45,119 nt of DNA from Planctomycetota bacterium (lineage in GTDB: Bacteria; Planctomycetota; Phycisphaerae; Sedimentisphaerales; Anaerobacaceae): the NCBI GenBank assembly GCA_020350405.1, contig CP070715.1, positions 2,462,645 through 2,507,763 of the forward strand, read 5' to 3'. The notes beneath the pieces are model-generated. The model was given only the letters and a program-made list of their open reading frames with translations, had not been told where the DNA came from and searched no databases. This document shows positions 33,685 through 43,135 of the stretch, one piece after another; positions within the stretch are counted from its first letter, which is position 1; the number at the start of each line of letters is the position of its first letter. A program made the position numbers and the translations under genes.

Positions 33685-35688
33685 ATGGCAAAGAAAAGTG
33701 GTAGCTTTTTCGAGGAGCATGTTGAAAAGATAGTGTTGGCGGCTGTCGGGCTTGTGTGCATCTGGCTTTTTGTCGCCTATGTTCTTATCGGTCGCACTTA
33801 TGTAGAGTTCGACGGCAAGAAATTCAGTTCCGGTGGCATTGATAATTACATAGTCCAACAGACCAAGGCTCTGGAGAGCAGGCTGAATAGCAAGCCCCGG
33901 CTGAAGCAACCATATGAGTCAAGAGTTAGTGATTTTGTCGCTGTGATCGACTCGGCCATAAGTAATATTGACGTTGGCCTCTGTCCCGTACAGCCTCCCG
34001 TTTTGGAGGACATAGATATTAATAAAGGCAAATATCGTTTGCCGCTAATTGGTCAGGTTAACGATATTGAGGTCGAGCATATCAGGGCAGTGGCTTATGT
34101 GCCTACCGAAGAGATTGATGAGGAAAATACTTATGATGTGGTGGAGCATGAACCAAATGACATCGATTTTGTAACTGTGGCGGCGAAGTTTGATGTTGCG
34201 GGACTATATAAGAGGTTTCGTGAATGTTTTGCTGGTGAGGTACTTCCGGAGGAGTGGCGCGACCCGTGTCTTGCCGTCCCGGTTTTTGCGGCCGTACAGT
34301 TGCAAAGACAGGAATTGCTTTCCGAAGGCAGTTGGAGCGCTTGGGAAGACGTCCCTCGAGCCCAGATTGACCATCGCAAAAGGATGTTCGAGATTATAGA
34401 AGATGTTGAAGAACTGCCGGCGGGTGGGATAAAGGTGCGTTTACTTCAGTTTGATGATCAACAGATTAGGGCGGACCTGCTGCAGCCGGCGTCCTATCAG
34501 ATTGCATCTGCCAAAGAAGAATGGTTGCCTCCATCGCTGCACAAGGAATATTTGGAGCATCAAAGAGAGATAGAAGCGCAGGAGAAACGTGAGGCCAAGG
34601 CTGCAGAAAAGGAGGATCGCGAAGAAGGACGCCCAGACCGGCGCAGCAGGACACCGAGAACACGGTCACGTCAAGGAGGAATGGGAATGAGTGGTCCTTT
34701 TGGAGGAGGAGGTGGTGGCGGACCCCCTGGTTACGGCGGCGGCGGCGGCGGTCCTTCTGGTGGTGGCCTATCCACAAGAAGAAGGGCGCCGACAAGAAGA
34801 AGGCGTGTCGATCGCGACCGTGAGAGTGATAAAGAACGTCGGGAAAGAAGTAAAGAGGCTACAAAGACAACAACGGATGTTTATAAAAAATTTGACGAGC
34901 TTTTAATTACCAGAGAAAAAGATGTTGCGAAGATGGATGAGCCGTTGATGTTCTGGGCGCACGACGATACTGTTGAACCGGAGAAGAGCTATCGGTATAG
35001 GATTCGGTTAGGTGTTTATAATCCGATAGCCGGTACGAATCAGTTCCACGAGCAATACAAATCGCTGGGGAACAGAGCTATTTTATGGAGCGAGTTTTCT
35101 GACACAACGGAGGCTGCAGATATTCCGGGGAGGTTGTACTTCTTCCCGCGAGAGATACAAGAGGCAACCGAGACGGTGACAGTGCAGGTGTGCAGATATG
35201 TGCTGGGGTATTGGTACACCAAGGACTTTACTGTGAAACAGGGTGAGATGATTGGCAACGCCAGTGAGTACAAAATGACAGAGGAGGAGGAGAAAGAAAA
35301 GGTTACCGTGCCAGAGATAGTCGAGTATGCTACTGGAGCAGTCTTGGTGGACGTTATGCCTGTAAATGACTGGTCGGGCGGAAAGAATCTGCGCGCCAGG
35401 CATTATTTTGATATGCTTTACAGTTTCGATGGGGCGAATATAGAGCGCGTACCTATTAAATCGAGGTATTGGTCCGAAGAATTGCTGAGCAAGTTTAACG
35501 AAATCAAAAGGTCTGAGAAGGAGCCGAAAGAGCCTTTGCGAGAGTGGGGCACCAGGGCGGGTCTGGATAGGCGTGTCACCAGACCGGGAGAGGTTGGGCC
35601 TCCTGGGTATGGTCCTCCCGGCTACGGGCCTCCAGGTTACGGGCCTCCGGGTTTCGGGCCACCCGGTTATGGGCCTCCTCGTCGCTGA
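33685..35688 (+). CDS. Membrane-anchored GPPGYG-rich protein of the pilus-platform cluster
   Basis: 667 residues. One N-terminal membrane helix (IVLAAVGLVCIWLFVAYVLIG), then an exported domain, a strongly charged stretch (~residues 290-325, many Lys/Glu/Arg), a Gly-rich segment with one PPGYG (~340-362), a second folded domain (~400-620) and a C-terminal tail of five PPGYG or PPGFG units. The same tract type occurs in the PilM-like protein two genes upstream, tying them to one apparatus. GGAAGG precedes the ATG. Position suggests a PilP-like or outer connector role, but no family is recognised. It converges with the beta-mannosidase gene, leaving only 12 bases between the stops. Confidence 0.65.
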   Translation: MAKKSGSFFEEHVEKIVLAAVGLVCIWLFVAYVLIGRTYVEFDGKKFSSGGIDNYIVQQTKALESRLNSKPRLKQPYESRVSDFVAVIDSAISNIDVGLCPVQPPVLEDIDINKGKYRLPLIGQVNDIEVEHIRAVAYVPTEEIDEENTYDVVEHEPNDIDFVTVAAKFDVAGLYKRFRECFAGEVLPEEWRDPCLAVPVFAAVQLQRQELLSEGSWSAWEDVPRAQIDHRKRMFEIIEDVEELPAGGIKVRLLQFDDQQIRADLLQPASYQIASAKEEWLPPSLHKEYLEHQREIEAQEKREAKAAEKEDREEGRPDRRSRTPRTRSRQGGMGMSGPFGGGGGGGPPGYGGGGGGPSGGGLSTRRRAPTRRRRVDRDRESDKERRERSKEATKTTTDVYKKFDELLITREKDVAKMDEPLMFWAHDDTVEPEKSYRYRIRLGVYNPIAGTNQFHEQYKSLGNRAILWSEFSDTTEAADIPGRLYFFPREIQEATETVTVQVCRYVLGYWYTKDFTVKQGEMIGNASEYKMTEEEEKEKVTVPEIVEYATGAVLVDVMPVNDWSGGKNLRARHYFDMLYSFDGANIERVPIKSRYWSEELLSKFNEIKRSEKEPKEPLREWGTRAGLDRRVTRPGEVGPPGYGPPGYGPPGYGPPGFGPPGYGPPRR

Positions 35689-35700
35689 CCAGGGATGTTT

Positions 35701-38223
35701 TTAAGTAGTTTGAAATGCCGATTTAACAGAGCTTAGCTGTAGTTCCGATTCAATTGAGGAGACAGGCTGCTCACAATCGAGTGTTATCTCACGCTCTTCA
35801 GGTGGTATCAGGTCTATAAAATTATCGCTGAATTCCGCTTCGACGAAACTTTTGATCTGAACGTCCTTTGCAATCGCATTTGATTTTAGTTTGAGCTTCA
35901 ATTGCCTGTCACTTATTTGGGAAATGCGCGAGGTGATTTCTGCCTCAGGCCAATCGATGTATTTGTCGGGCAGGTAGAAAAACAAATTTTCCGCGATTTT
36001 TTCGCCGTTCTTTTCAACTGTCATGTGTAAGGCGGATTTGTTCGGACAGGCGGGGGAAATGATTGCTTTGGGAAGCTTAGGGGACGCTGATGTGCTAAAT
36101 GGGGTAATCGCGACGGGGAATATGACCTGGTCGAGTAGATGTCCGAACAAATCAATCAGTCGACAACTTAGGGTAGCGTTTATTGGCTGAATGCTGTCGT
36201 TTATCACGGTGACATTGAGTGGTTGCAACGCCGGTGCCGAAGTTGTTTGGGCTTGCTCCGATTCCGACGCAATCGCAATTAAGACCTCTGAAAAAAAACG
36301 TCTTGCATAGTAATAGAGTGCTTTTGGTTTGTTGGAATAGTCCATCGCCGACCAGCTTATTGCGGGGCAGCAGTCGTTGAACTGCCAGAATAATACGCCG
36401 TGGTTTCGTACGTTGTGTGCCCTCAAGTATTCAACGTATGTTTTGACGGCCCGAGCCTGTGTGAGTTGTGATAAATACACAAAGTTTTCAAGGTTTTCAG
36501 CGCTGCCGAATAGGTCGCCCACGTAACGGTATAGGCGGCCATTGCCGTCTAATTGATAGTTGTGTTTTTCGATTGGGAAGCTGGCGACGCGCAGCTGTTC
36601 AGGGGGACAAAAATTTTTTAGGGTGTCCGTGTTTGGCAGTGATTGTAAGCCAAATTCAGTAACGAATCGCGGGATGTTTTGCGGTCGGCATAGGTATTGG
36701 CGAACGGGTTGATGGCCCGACCAGACATCCCATTGGTGTGTTGTCAAGGTCTTGCCGGTTTTGAGTTTGTCTTTTTCACCGAACGGTGTTGTCGGTATGT
36801 AGTCGGTATCAGGGTCCAATTCAGCAACCAGCTGCGGCAGAAGCTCGTGGTAAATTGTTTTGCCATGGAACTTTTTGCTCTTACCGAGCTTGCCGGTATG
36901 ATGCATCAAGTCAATTTCGTTATTGCCGCACCATAGCACCAGGCAGGGGTGGTTTCGCAACTGCCTTATAATTGTGGCTGCTTCTTCTTTTACTTGCTCG
37001 AAAAACCACTGTCGGTCGGGATAGTAAGCACAGGCAAACATGAAATCCTGCCAGACCATTATTCCAACTTGGTCGCACAGTTCATAAAATTTGTTTGCTT
37101 CGTAGTAGCCGCCGCCCCATACACGGAGCATGTTTATGTTGCGCGTGGCTGCTGCGTGGAGGAGTTTTTCGTAATCGCTGACAGTGACGGAGCCCGCAAA
37201 TATCGAGGTGGGCACCCAGTTCGCTCCTTTAGCGAATACAGGTTGGCTGTTTATTTCGAATTGAAACTTTTCGCCGTGCTCATCTGGCTGGCGGTTGAGT
37301 TTCACGGTTCTTATACCGATTTTTCTTTCTGTTTGGTCTATAATTTCATCGCCGCTTAACAGCACAAGCACCAGTTTGTAGAGGTGCTGTCGGCCGTAAC
37401 CACTCGGCCACCAAAGAAACGGCTTCTCGATGCGAATTACGGTGGATTCAGAGTCTTCGCCGGGGTTGAAAGTCAGGTTGTGCTTGATTACTTGCCCTGC
37501 ACAGGATAAATTTAGCCTGCAAAGGACTTCTGCTTCCGCAACTGTGTCGAGCTCTATCGCGATTTTGAGATCGGCATAGCGTTGGTTGCACTCAACTGTT
37601 CGGATATGTAAATTGGTGATTCTGGCTTTCTTGGTACCCTCAAGGCGAACGGCCCGCCAGATTCCGCAGCCAGGCAGTGCAGGGCAGAAGTCCCAGCCGA
37701 ATTGGTACTGCGCCTTTCTCACGTAGACGCGATATGGATTGCTGAGGTCTGTTTCGGCAAACGGAGTGTATCGATTCATTAGCTTTTGGGCGTATTGGAT
37801 TGCGGACTCGAATTTGACCAGTAGCGCATTCCTTCGTGGTTTCAAGGACGCTGTTACGTCGAACCGAAATGGAACAAACATGTTATTTGTTTTGCCGATA
37901 AGTTTGTTATTAAGCCAGATACTGGCTATTGTGTCCAGGCCGTCGAAAACCAATTCGGCTCGGTCGCAGTTGAGCAACTCAGCTGAGGCATCAAAAACTT
38001 TTTTGTATATCCACGGTGTTTCGCTGACCCAGGAGAATTTTTCCGGGTTGGCATCAATGTCAGTCTGATTTATTTGACCGGCCGCAATTAAGCTGTTAAA
38101 GATAGAGCCGGGGACGGACGTTTGCGGCCAGCCGGATGGGTCTAGGTCGCGCATTCGGCGGGCTGAGAGTGGATATTGCTTGAATTCCCATTTTCCAGTC
38201 AGGTCCAAACATATTTTCGGCAT
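35701..38223 (-). CDS. Beta-mannosidase (glycoside hydrolase family 2)
   Basis: 840 residues, the normal size for cytosolic GH2 beta-mannosidases, with no signal peptide. Sugar-binding domain, immunoglobulin-like domain, then the TIM barrel with WWPSGYG, MLRVWGGGYYE, the acid/base Glu436 in CGNNEID and the nucleophile Glu523 in RFVTEFGLQSLP. It releases mannose from the non-reducing ends of manno-oligosaccharides. GGAG precedes the ATG. No mannan-specific neighbours are visible apart from the generally polysaccharide-oriented content of the window. Confidence 0.92.
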   Translation of the reverse strand: MPKICLDLTGKWEFKQYPLSARRMRDLDPSGWPQTSVPGSIFNSLIAAGQINQTDIDANPEKFSWVSETPWIYKKVFDASAELLNCDRAELVFDGLDTIASIWLNNKLIGKTNNMFVPFRFDVTASLKPRRNALLVKFESAIQYAQKLMNRYTPFAETDLSNPYRVYVRKAQYQFGWDFCPALPGCGIWRAVRLEGTKKARITNLHIRTVECNQRYADLKIAIELDTVAEAEVLCRLNLSCAGQVIKHNLTFNPGEDSESTVIRIEKPFLWWPSGYGRQHLYKLVLVLLSGDEIIDQTERKIGIRTVKLNRQPDEHGEKFQFEINSQPVFAKGANWVPTSIFAGSVTVSDYEKLLHAAATRNINMLRVWGGGYYEANKFYELCDQVGIMVWQDFMFACAYYPDRQWFFEQVKEEAATIIRQLRNHPCLVLWCGNNEIDLMHHTGKLGKSKKFHGKTIYHELLPQLVAELDPDTDYIPTTPFGEKDKLKTGKTLTTHQWDVWSGHQPVRQYLCRPQNIPRFVTEFGLQSLPNTDTLKNFCPPEQLRVASFPIEKHNYQLDGNGRLYRYVGDLFGSAENLENFVYLSQLTQARAVKTYVEYLRAHNVRNHGVLFWQFNDCCPAISWSAMDYSNKPKALYYYARRFFSEVLIAIASESEQAQTTSAPALQPLNVTVINDSIQPINATLSCRLIDLFGHLLDQVIFPVAITPFSTSASPKLPKAIISPACPNKSALHMTVEKNGEKIAENLFFYLPDKYIDWPEAEITSRISQISDRQLKLKLKSNAIAKDVQIKSFVEAEFSDNFIDLIPPEEREITLDCEQPVSSIESELQLSSVKSAFQTT

Positions 38224-38423
38224 TAAAAGTTACTCCATTTTAGCCAAGCAGGCGTCGCTAATATAATTTGCATCAAAATAGCTTACAATAAAATTTATCC
38301 TTAACTGTAGATTCGCGCGTGTACTGGACAGTGAACGGATATCAAAAGAGGAAATAAACGCTCGGAATGAGGTTTAACTGCGTAAACTGTTTTTGGATTC
38401 GGCTGGGGCTTTTTGTGCGGCGG

Positions 38424-39293
38424 TTATTTTAAGCGGTCTTTGAATCTTCTCATCCAGCCATCACCGGCTGTATTGAATTCCTCCTCCGGCGGTACCAAGT
38501 CAAGGTTATAGTTTCGATGCCACTTAAGCTTCCACAGCCCCTTCAGGCCCACTGACTTGACAGAATAGTCCATAAAAACCCAGTTTACATAGCCATCGTG
38601 GCGGTTCAGGCATACGCGTACCATGTGGCTATAATTGGCAGCAGGTCCCCATGGCTCGCCATCACATGACGGGATTACATCGGTTACCTCCGGCCAGCAA
38701 TCAATCCACTGTTCATCACCAAGCAGAGGTATCTCAGATGCGCCCGTGATGGTGAGAGTCCTCCAGTTGTTTTTCGCTACGTTATGTCGCTGGAATTCTG
38801 GTGCATCGGGCGGTGGGTTGCAAATCCAGGCGTTCATTCCGTAACTGCCGTAATCACCCCCCGTCACGGCTGGCCACCAGCTCGAGGGCTTCCCAAGCTC
38901 GCCTGGAAATGTGCCCCAACCCACAAGCGCGCCAAGCTGTCCTGTATAAAATCCTGCCCGTACTTCGGAGCCGGGCTTTATGGCTCTTGGGCAGCAGCGC
39001 AACTGGTGTTCATTACCATAGTACGACCGCAGGGCTTCCATCCAATAATCAGTGTGTTTCACCTGCAGACCACTCGCACTGTTCTGCCACCAGCCTCTGG
39101 GGGCAGAACCTTCCCAATCACTGGCATACATCGAAAAGCAGGCGCCCCACTGTTTCAAATTAGATTGGCCGAGGACGTTCTGTGCCTGCCTCCGTGTCCG
39201 CATCAGCGCCGGCAGCAGTATTGACATAAGAAGTGCAATAATGGATATCACCACCATCACTTCCGCCAAGGAAAAGCCTTTTCTCCTGCTCAT
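38424..39293 (-). CDS. Prepilin-type N-terminal cleavage/methylation protein (second pseudopilin)
   Basis: 289 residues. Class III prepilin N-terminus MSRRKGFSLAEVMVVISIIA with cleavage after Gly and Glu at mature position 5. The C-terminal half ends NRHDGYVNWVFMDYSVKSV and LWKLKWHRNYNLDLVPPEEE, clearly paralogous to 16991-17791; the middle (Trp/Gly-rich, with CCPRAIKPGS) also corresponds. GAGGAG precedes the ATG. It has its own near-consensus promoter and stands alone, like its paralogue, far from the platform genes. The conserved 'NRHDG..MDYSV' motif corresponds to the H-x9-DG motif described in planctomycete pseudopilins. Confidence 0.85.
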   Translation of the reverse strand: MSRRKGFSLAEVMVVISIIALLMSILLPALMRTRRQAQNVLGQSNLKQWGACFSMYASDWEGSAPRGWWQNSASGLQVKHTDYWMEALRSYYGNEHQLRCCPRAIKPGSEVRAGFYTGQLGALVGWGTFPGELGKPSSWWPAVTGGDYGSYGMNAWICNPPPDAPEFQRHNVAKNNWRTLTITGASEIPLLGDEQWIDCWPEVTDVIPSCDGEPWGPAANYSHMVRVCLNRHDGYVNWVFMDYSVKSVGLKGLWKLKWHRNYNLDLVPPEEEFNTAGDGWMRRFKDRLK

Positions 39294-39387
39294 CCTGTAC
39301 TCCTCGATTCCGACCAGACCTATACCCCCACCTTACGGGGCACCCTAAGCTGGCCTTTCATATTCACGGTTTTTCCTCGTTTTTTGC

Positions 39388-39416
39388 ATTTTAACTGTAA
39401 TCAGGCTCTCCGTCAA
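39388..39416 (-). promoter_or_regulatory. Promoter for the second pseudopilin
   Basis: On the minus strand TTGACG (39411-39416), 17-base spacer, TAAAAT (39388-39393), about 95 bases before the start codon. Confidence 0.6.
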
Positions 39417-39739
39417 CCCCTATTTTGCCACGAAAAAATTTTTTTTTGGGCACTACCGTAGCGTTTGGGATGCAGCTGTTGGCCGGTTTTTGGCGTTTTT
39501 AGCCGCTTAGGGCCCGAAAAAAGCCGAATTTAACCTGTTGGCCGTTGTTAGCTGGCTTTAGGGGCTTATCAGTAAAGGATTTAAATAAGTTTTACTTGCG
39601 CGTTTGCGATTACTTGCAGAAACGAAGGTTTAGTGAGTCGCATAATCGCCTCGACAGTGCGGCACTGGGATTTCTTTTCCTTTGTCAGCTTTTTTGGCTG
39701 CAGTGGGTAGAATGTATGCCATGTTTGCGGAAATAAAGG

Positions 39740-39768
39740 TTGCAAATTTTGGCTTTTTTTCTTATATT
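39740..39768 (+). promoter_or_regulatory. Promoter for ahcY
   Basis: TTGCAA (39740-39745), 17-base spacer, TATATT (39763-39768), about 35 bases before the ahcY start. I looked for an S-adenosylhomocysteine riboswitch in 39294-39802 and saw none; the rest of this ~500-bp divergent region holds only T-rich runs and the two promoters. Confidence 0.5.
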
Positions 39769-39802
39769 TCTGGCTTTGAGTGGTGTTCGAAAGGGTTTGT
39801 AA

Positions 39803-41062
39803 ATGAAGAAAGATGTAGCTAATTTATCGTTAGCCGCAGAGGGCAAGAGGCGGATTCTGTGGGCTGATAATGATATGCCGGTGTTGGCGGCGATACGTAA
39901 GCGCTTCGCGAAATCAAAGCCATTGAAGGGCAAGAACGTTTCGGCCTGCCTGCACATAACCGCCGAGACAGCGAATCTGGCGAGGACGCTGAAGGCGGGG
40001 GGGGCAAATGCTGTATTGTGTGCATCAAATCCGCTGAGCACGCAGGATGATGTAGCGGCTTCTCTGGTGAAGGATTTCGGGATACCGGTCTTTGCCATCT
40101 GTGGTGAGAATCGCAGCACGTATTACAAGCACATCCACGCGGCGATTGACCACAAGCCGGTTATTACGTTTGATGATGGGGCGGATTTGGTGAATGAGCT
40201 GCATACGAGCAGAAAGAAGGAGGCCGGGCGGATTATCGCGAGTATGGAGGAGACGACGACCGGTGTTATTCGTCTGCGGGCGATGGCGAATAAGGGCAAA
40301 TTGAAATTTCCGGTGATTGCGGTAAATGACGCTGACAGCAAACATTTGTTTGACAATCGGTACGGTACGGGTCAATCGACTGTTGACGGTATTATTCGAG
40401 CGACGGATTTTCTTATGGCGGGCAACAAGGTTGTTGTGGCGGGTTACGGCTGGTGTGGCCGGGGCTTTGCCATGCGGGCCAGAGGTATGGGGGCCATCGT
40501 TATCGTTACTGAAGTAGACCCAATCAAGGCGATTGAGGCGGCGATGGACGGCTTTGAGGTTATGCCGATGGGACAGGCGGCAAAGGTGGGAGATTTGTTC
40601 GTAACTCTTACCGGTAACAAGAACGTGATACGTGCCGAGCACTTCCGCGCGATGAAAGACAGGGCAGTTGTTGCGAACAGCGGGCATTTCAATGTCGAGA
40701 TAGATATACCGGCTTTGAAGAGGCTCAGCAAAAGGGTAAGGCGCGATGTTCGCAATTACGTTGATGAGTATGTCCTGCGGAATAATAAGCGGATTCACCT
40801 TCTGGCGGAAGGGCGATTGATTAACCTTGCCGCCGCCGAGGGGCACCCGGCAAGCGTGATGGATATGAGCTTTGCCACTCAGGCGTTAGAGGCGGAATAT
40901 GTGATAAAAAGACGGAGCAAGCTTGCTGTTGCGGTTCACGATGTTCCGATGGAGATAGAACACCGGGTGTGCAAGCTCAAGCTACAATCAATGGGAGTTG
41001 GCATAGACAAGTTGACGCCAGAGCAGGTTGAGTATCTTGCCAGCAGCGGCGAGGGGACATGA
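39803..41062 (+). CDS. ahcY: S-adenosylhomocysteine hydrolase (adenosylhomocysteinase)
   Basis: 419 residues. It splits S-adenosylhomocysteine into homocysteine and adenosine, relieving inhibition of methyltransferases. Motifs include HITAETANLARTLKAGGA, CASNPLSTQDDVAA, the EETTTGV segment, NDADSKHLFDNRYGTGQS (NAD/substrate site) and the Rossmann loop VVVAGYGWCGRGFAMRARG near residue 211. The length and missing C-terminal K-x5-Y tail match the shorter, archaeal-like or thermophilic form rather than the ~470-residue form. AAGGG precedes the ATG and a promoter lies just upstream. Confidence 0.95.
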   Translation: MKKDVANLSLAAEGKRRILWADNDMPVLAAIRKRFAKSKPLKGKNVSACLHITAETANLARTLKAGGANAVLCASNPLSTQDDVAASLVKDFGIPVFAICGENRSTYYKHIHAAIDHKPVITFDDGADLVNELHTSRKKEAGRIIASMEETTTGVIRLRAMANKGKLKFPVIAVNDADSKHLFDNRYGTGQSTVDGIIRATDFLMAGNKVVVAGYGWCGRGFAMRARGMGAIVIVTEVDPIKAIEAAMDGFEVMPMGQAAKVGDLFVTLTGNKNVIRAEHFRAMKDRAVVANSGHFNVEIDIPALKRLSKRVRRDVRNYVDEYVLRNNKRIHLLAEGRLINLAAAEGHPASVMDMSFATQALEAEYVIKRRSKLAVAVHDVPMEIEHRVCKLKLQSMGVGIDKLTPEQVEYLASSGEGT

Positions 41063-41145
41063 CGGACCGGTATCTCGTTTGGCGTATTTTTTTGAAGCGC
41101 ATCGTCCGAGGCGTGAAATAAAAACGAAATGCGAGATTGAGGCCT

Positions 41146-43014
41146 ATGGATAACAAAGAGACTGAAAAGGCGCCGAAGGTAGTCTCGAAGTCTTTTATGG
41201 CTGTTGGTCCTACGTTGCATTACAGCCATGAGAATGTCCAAAGATGCTGGCTGCTTGCTGTTGTGGCATTTGGGACGAGCTGCCTTTTCTGGTCGAAGAT
41301 ACTGACGGGGGCGTTCTGGTCGTTTAATTTCAGGACGTTAACCTCTGCGGAATTCCGGCACCTGGGTCAGTTTGTCATAAGTGGGGTGGGAATATTTGAA
41401 TATCCGTGGCAGATTCTGGTGTTAGGGCTGCTTATGGGTATTCTGGCAATTGTGCCGGTACTGATATCACAGCTTATGAGTTTTGCCTACAGTTTGCCAT
41501 TTATATTGGGGGTAGCCTTTTTGGCCAATTTGCGAGGCTTTGCGATATGTCTTTTGGTAAGTTGTGTTGCCGCGGCATGCCGGCCTCTTCGTTTTCGCTC
41601 GCGTTTTACCGCGATAGCGTTGTGCACGGCGCCGCAGCTTCTTTATTGGGCATACTTCGGGGGTGCAAGGGGGGTCGAACCTATTAAGGTGGGTTTTTCT
41701 TTCACGCCGTGGATTTGTGCCTGGCTTGTCGGGCTGGGTATAGCCGGACTGGTTCTTGGCATAGGACATTTTACGCGTTATCGCCCCGGGCTGGTCTGGA
41801 TGTTTACCTGTCTTTTTGTTGTTATAGCCGTTGCTGTATTTGAGGTAAAAGTCGGTTTTGCCGAGTTGGACTATCAGCTCTACGTGGCCAAGAATAATCC
41901 GGAAAAAACAATCGAATTTCACGACCACAGCATAACTGAGGCCCTGGACGAGACTCTTACAAATCCTGCTGTCAGGAGTTATTTGGCGGGTTTCTTTTAT
42001 CCTACCGAGCCAATACCGCTGCGTGCGGAGTTAAAGAAGGAAATCCAGATTCAGTTAGGTCACGGTCGCTGGCCCAGCTGGTTTATAGTTCCTGAAGAGT
42101 TAGAGTACCAGGCGAAGAGGCAGTGGCTCTTCGAGCAATATGACTTATTTATAAGCAGGCGGCCTAAAACCCGTCGGATGCCCATAGCGCTTTACTATAA
42201 GGCACTTCTGAGCGAATACAGCCCCGAGACGCAGGCCCTTGGGCAAAAAGAAGTACTGCATTTTTCCAGCGATTATCCGCGCGAGAGGTCACGCGAGATA
42301 TGGTATCAGCTGTACAGGGAATTTCCAGACAGCCCGGAGTCTTTGGAGGCGCGGTGGCGTATCGCCAAGCATTGGGCCGGGCAAGGTAGATTTGAGCAGG
42401 CCGATGAGCTTCTTGCAGAGGCACAAACCAGGCTCGGCGAGCAGCTGGAGCTACTTGAAAAAGAGCCAACCCGGGACGAGACATTCTTTAGCTTGTTTCG
42501 TCCGCCGGCTGATTCCGTGATGACGGCGTTCAAACTGGCCGAATTGCAAAGGAAATTAAATCAGTTGCGGACCCTTATAAGCCCGGAAAATCGTACCCCC
42601 AAACCGGCATCGGCCAAACGTCAGGCGGAATTTGTCATGCTGGACCCGCACGCCTCCGATTATGCCCAGCGTCTTGACCAATTGCTTGGGCAAACCGGCA
42701 AGAACGACCCGCTCCGCGATAATATCTTATTGGAGCAGACGAAGCTTGTTGCCGATGACCAACTGCGGGGCGAAAAGTTGAACCAGCTACACGAAGAATT
42801 TCAGGACACCGACGGGGGGATGCAGGCATTATATGAGCTGGCGATTCTGAAGATTCATTTATGGCGTCAGCAGAGTGAGTCCAATCTCCAGCAGAGAAAA
42901 AAGTATCTGGCTGATGCGAGAGCAACCCTTATGAGCTTTCTAAGTTTGTATCCGGAGGGCATCTGTACCGAGCAGGTCAAAAAGAATCTGGAAGACCTGC
43001 CTACAGTCGATTAA
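41146..43014 (+). CDS. Polytopic membrane protein with helical TPR-like C-terminal half
   Basis: About 622 residues. The first ~260 contain around five to seven hydrophobic helices (ILVLGLLMGILAIVPVLI, GFAICLLVSCVAAA, LVGLGIAGLVLGIGHF). The rest is soluble and helical with TPR-like or outer-membrane-lipoprotein-like repeats (EIWYQLYREFPDSPESLEAR, GMQALYELAILKIHLW) resembling YfiO/YbgF-type TPRs. No family is recognised with confidence. The layout (membrane N-half, TPR C-half) parallels the DUF6057-like protein at 5271-7202, but no specific similarity is visible. The frame extends to a TTG at 41137; ATG 41146 is preferred although GAGG is close. Confidence 0.6.
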   Translation: MDNKETEKAPKVVSKSFMAVGPTLHYSHENVQRCWLLAVVAFGTSCLFWSKILTGAFWSFNFRTLTSAEFRHLGQFVISGVGIFEYPWQILVLGLLMGILAIVPVLISQLMSFAYSLPFILGVAFLANLRGFAICLLVSCVAAACRPLRFRSRFTAIALCTAPQLLYWAYFGGARGVEPIKVGFSFTPWICAWLVGLGIAGLVLGIGHFTRYRPGLVWMFTCLFVVIAVAVFEVKVGFAELDYQLYVAKNNPEKTIEFHDHSITEALDETLTNPAVRSYLAGFFYPTEPIPLRAELKKEIQIQLGHGRWPSWFIVPEELEYQAKRQWLFEQYDLFISRRPKTRRMPIALYYKALLSEYSPETQALGQKEVLHFSSDYPRERSREIWYQLYREFPDSPESLEARWRIAKHWAGQGRFEQADELLAEAQTRLGEQLELLEKEPTRDETFFSLFRPPADSVMTAFKLAELQRKLNQLRTLISPENRTPKPASAKRQAEFVMLDPHASDYAQRLDQLLGQTGKNDPLRDNILLEQTKLVADDQLRGEKLNQLHEEFQDTDGGMQALYELAILKIHLWRQQSESNLQQRKKYLADARATLMSFLSLYPEGICTEQVKKNLEDLPTVD

Positions 43015-43135
43015 CGGCAAATAGTATATAATGCTTTTTGTCTGATTTAGGTTTTTTCAGCGAGCCGCCGTTTAATCGGCCCGTCCTAAGACAGGGCCTT
43101 GTAGTACACAGCATACCGAATATATTAAAGCTGTT

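Noticed and set aside
39294-39802. S-adenosylhomocysteine riboswitch upstream of ahcY
   Set aside because: I searched by eye for the conserved core and saw no match; the promoter lies only ~35 bases before the start, leaving little room for one.
40025-40846. 273-codon minus-strand frame opposite ahcY
   Set aside because: The plus strand encodes a complete S-adenosylhomocysteinase; the minus frame is a shadow.
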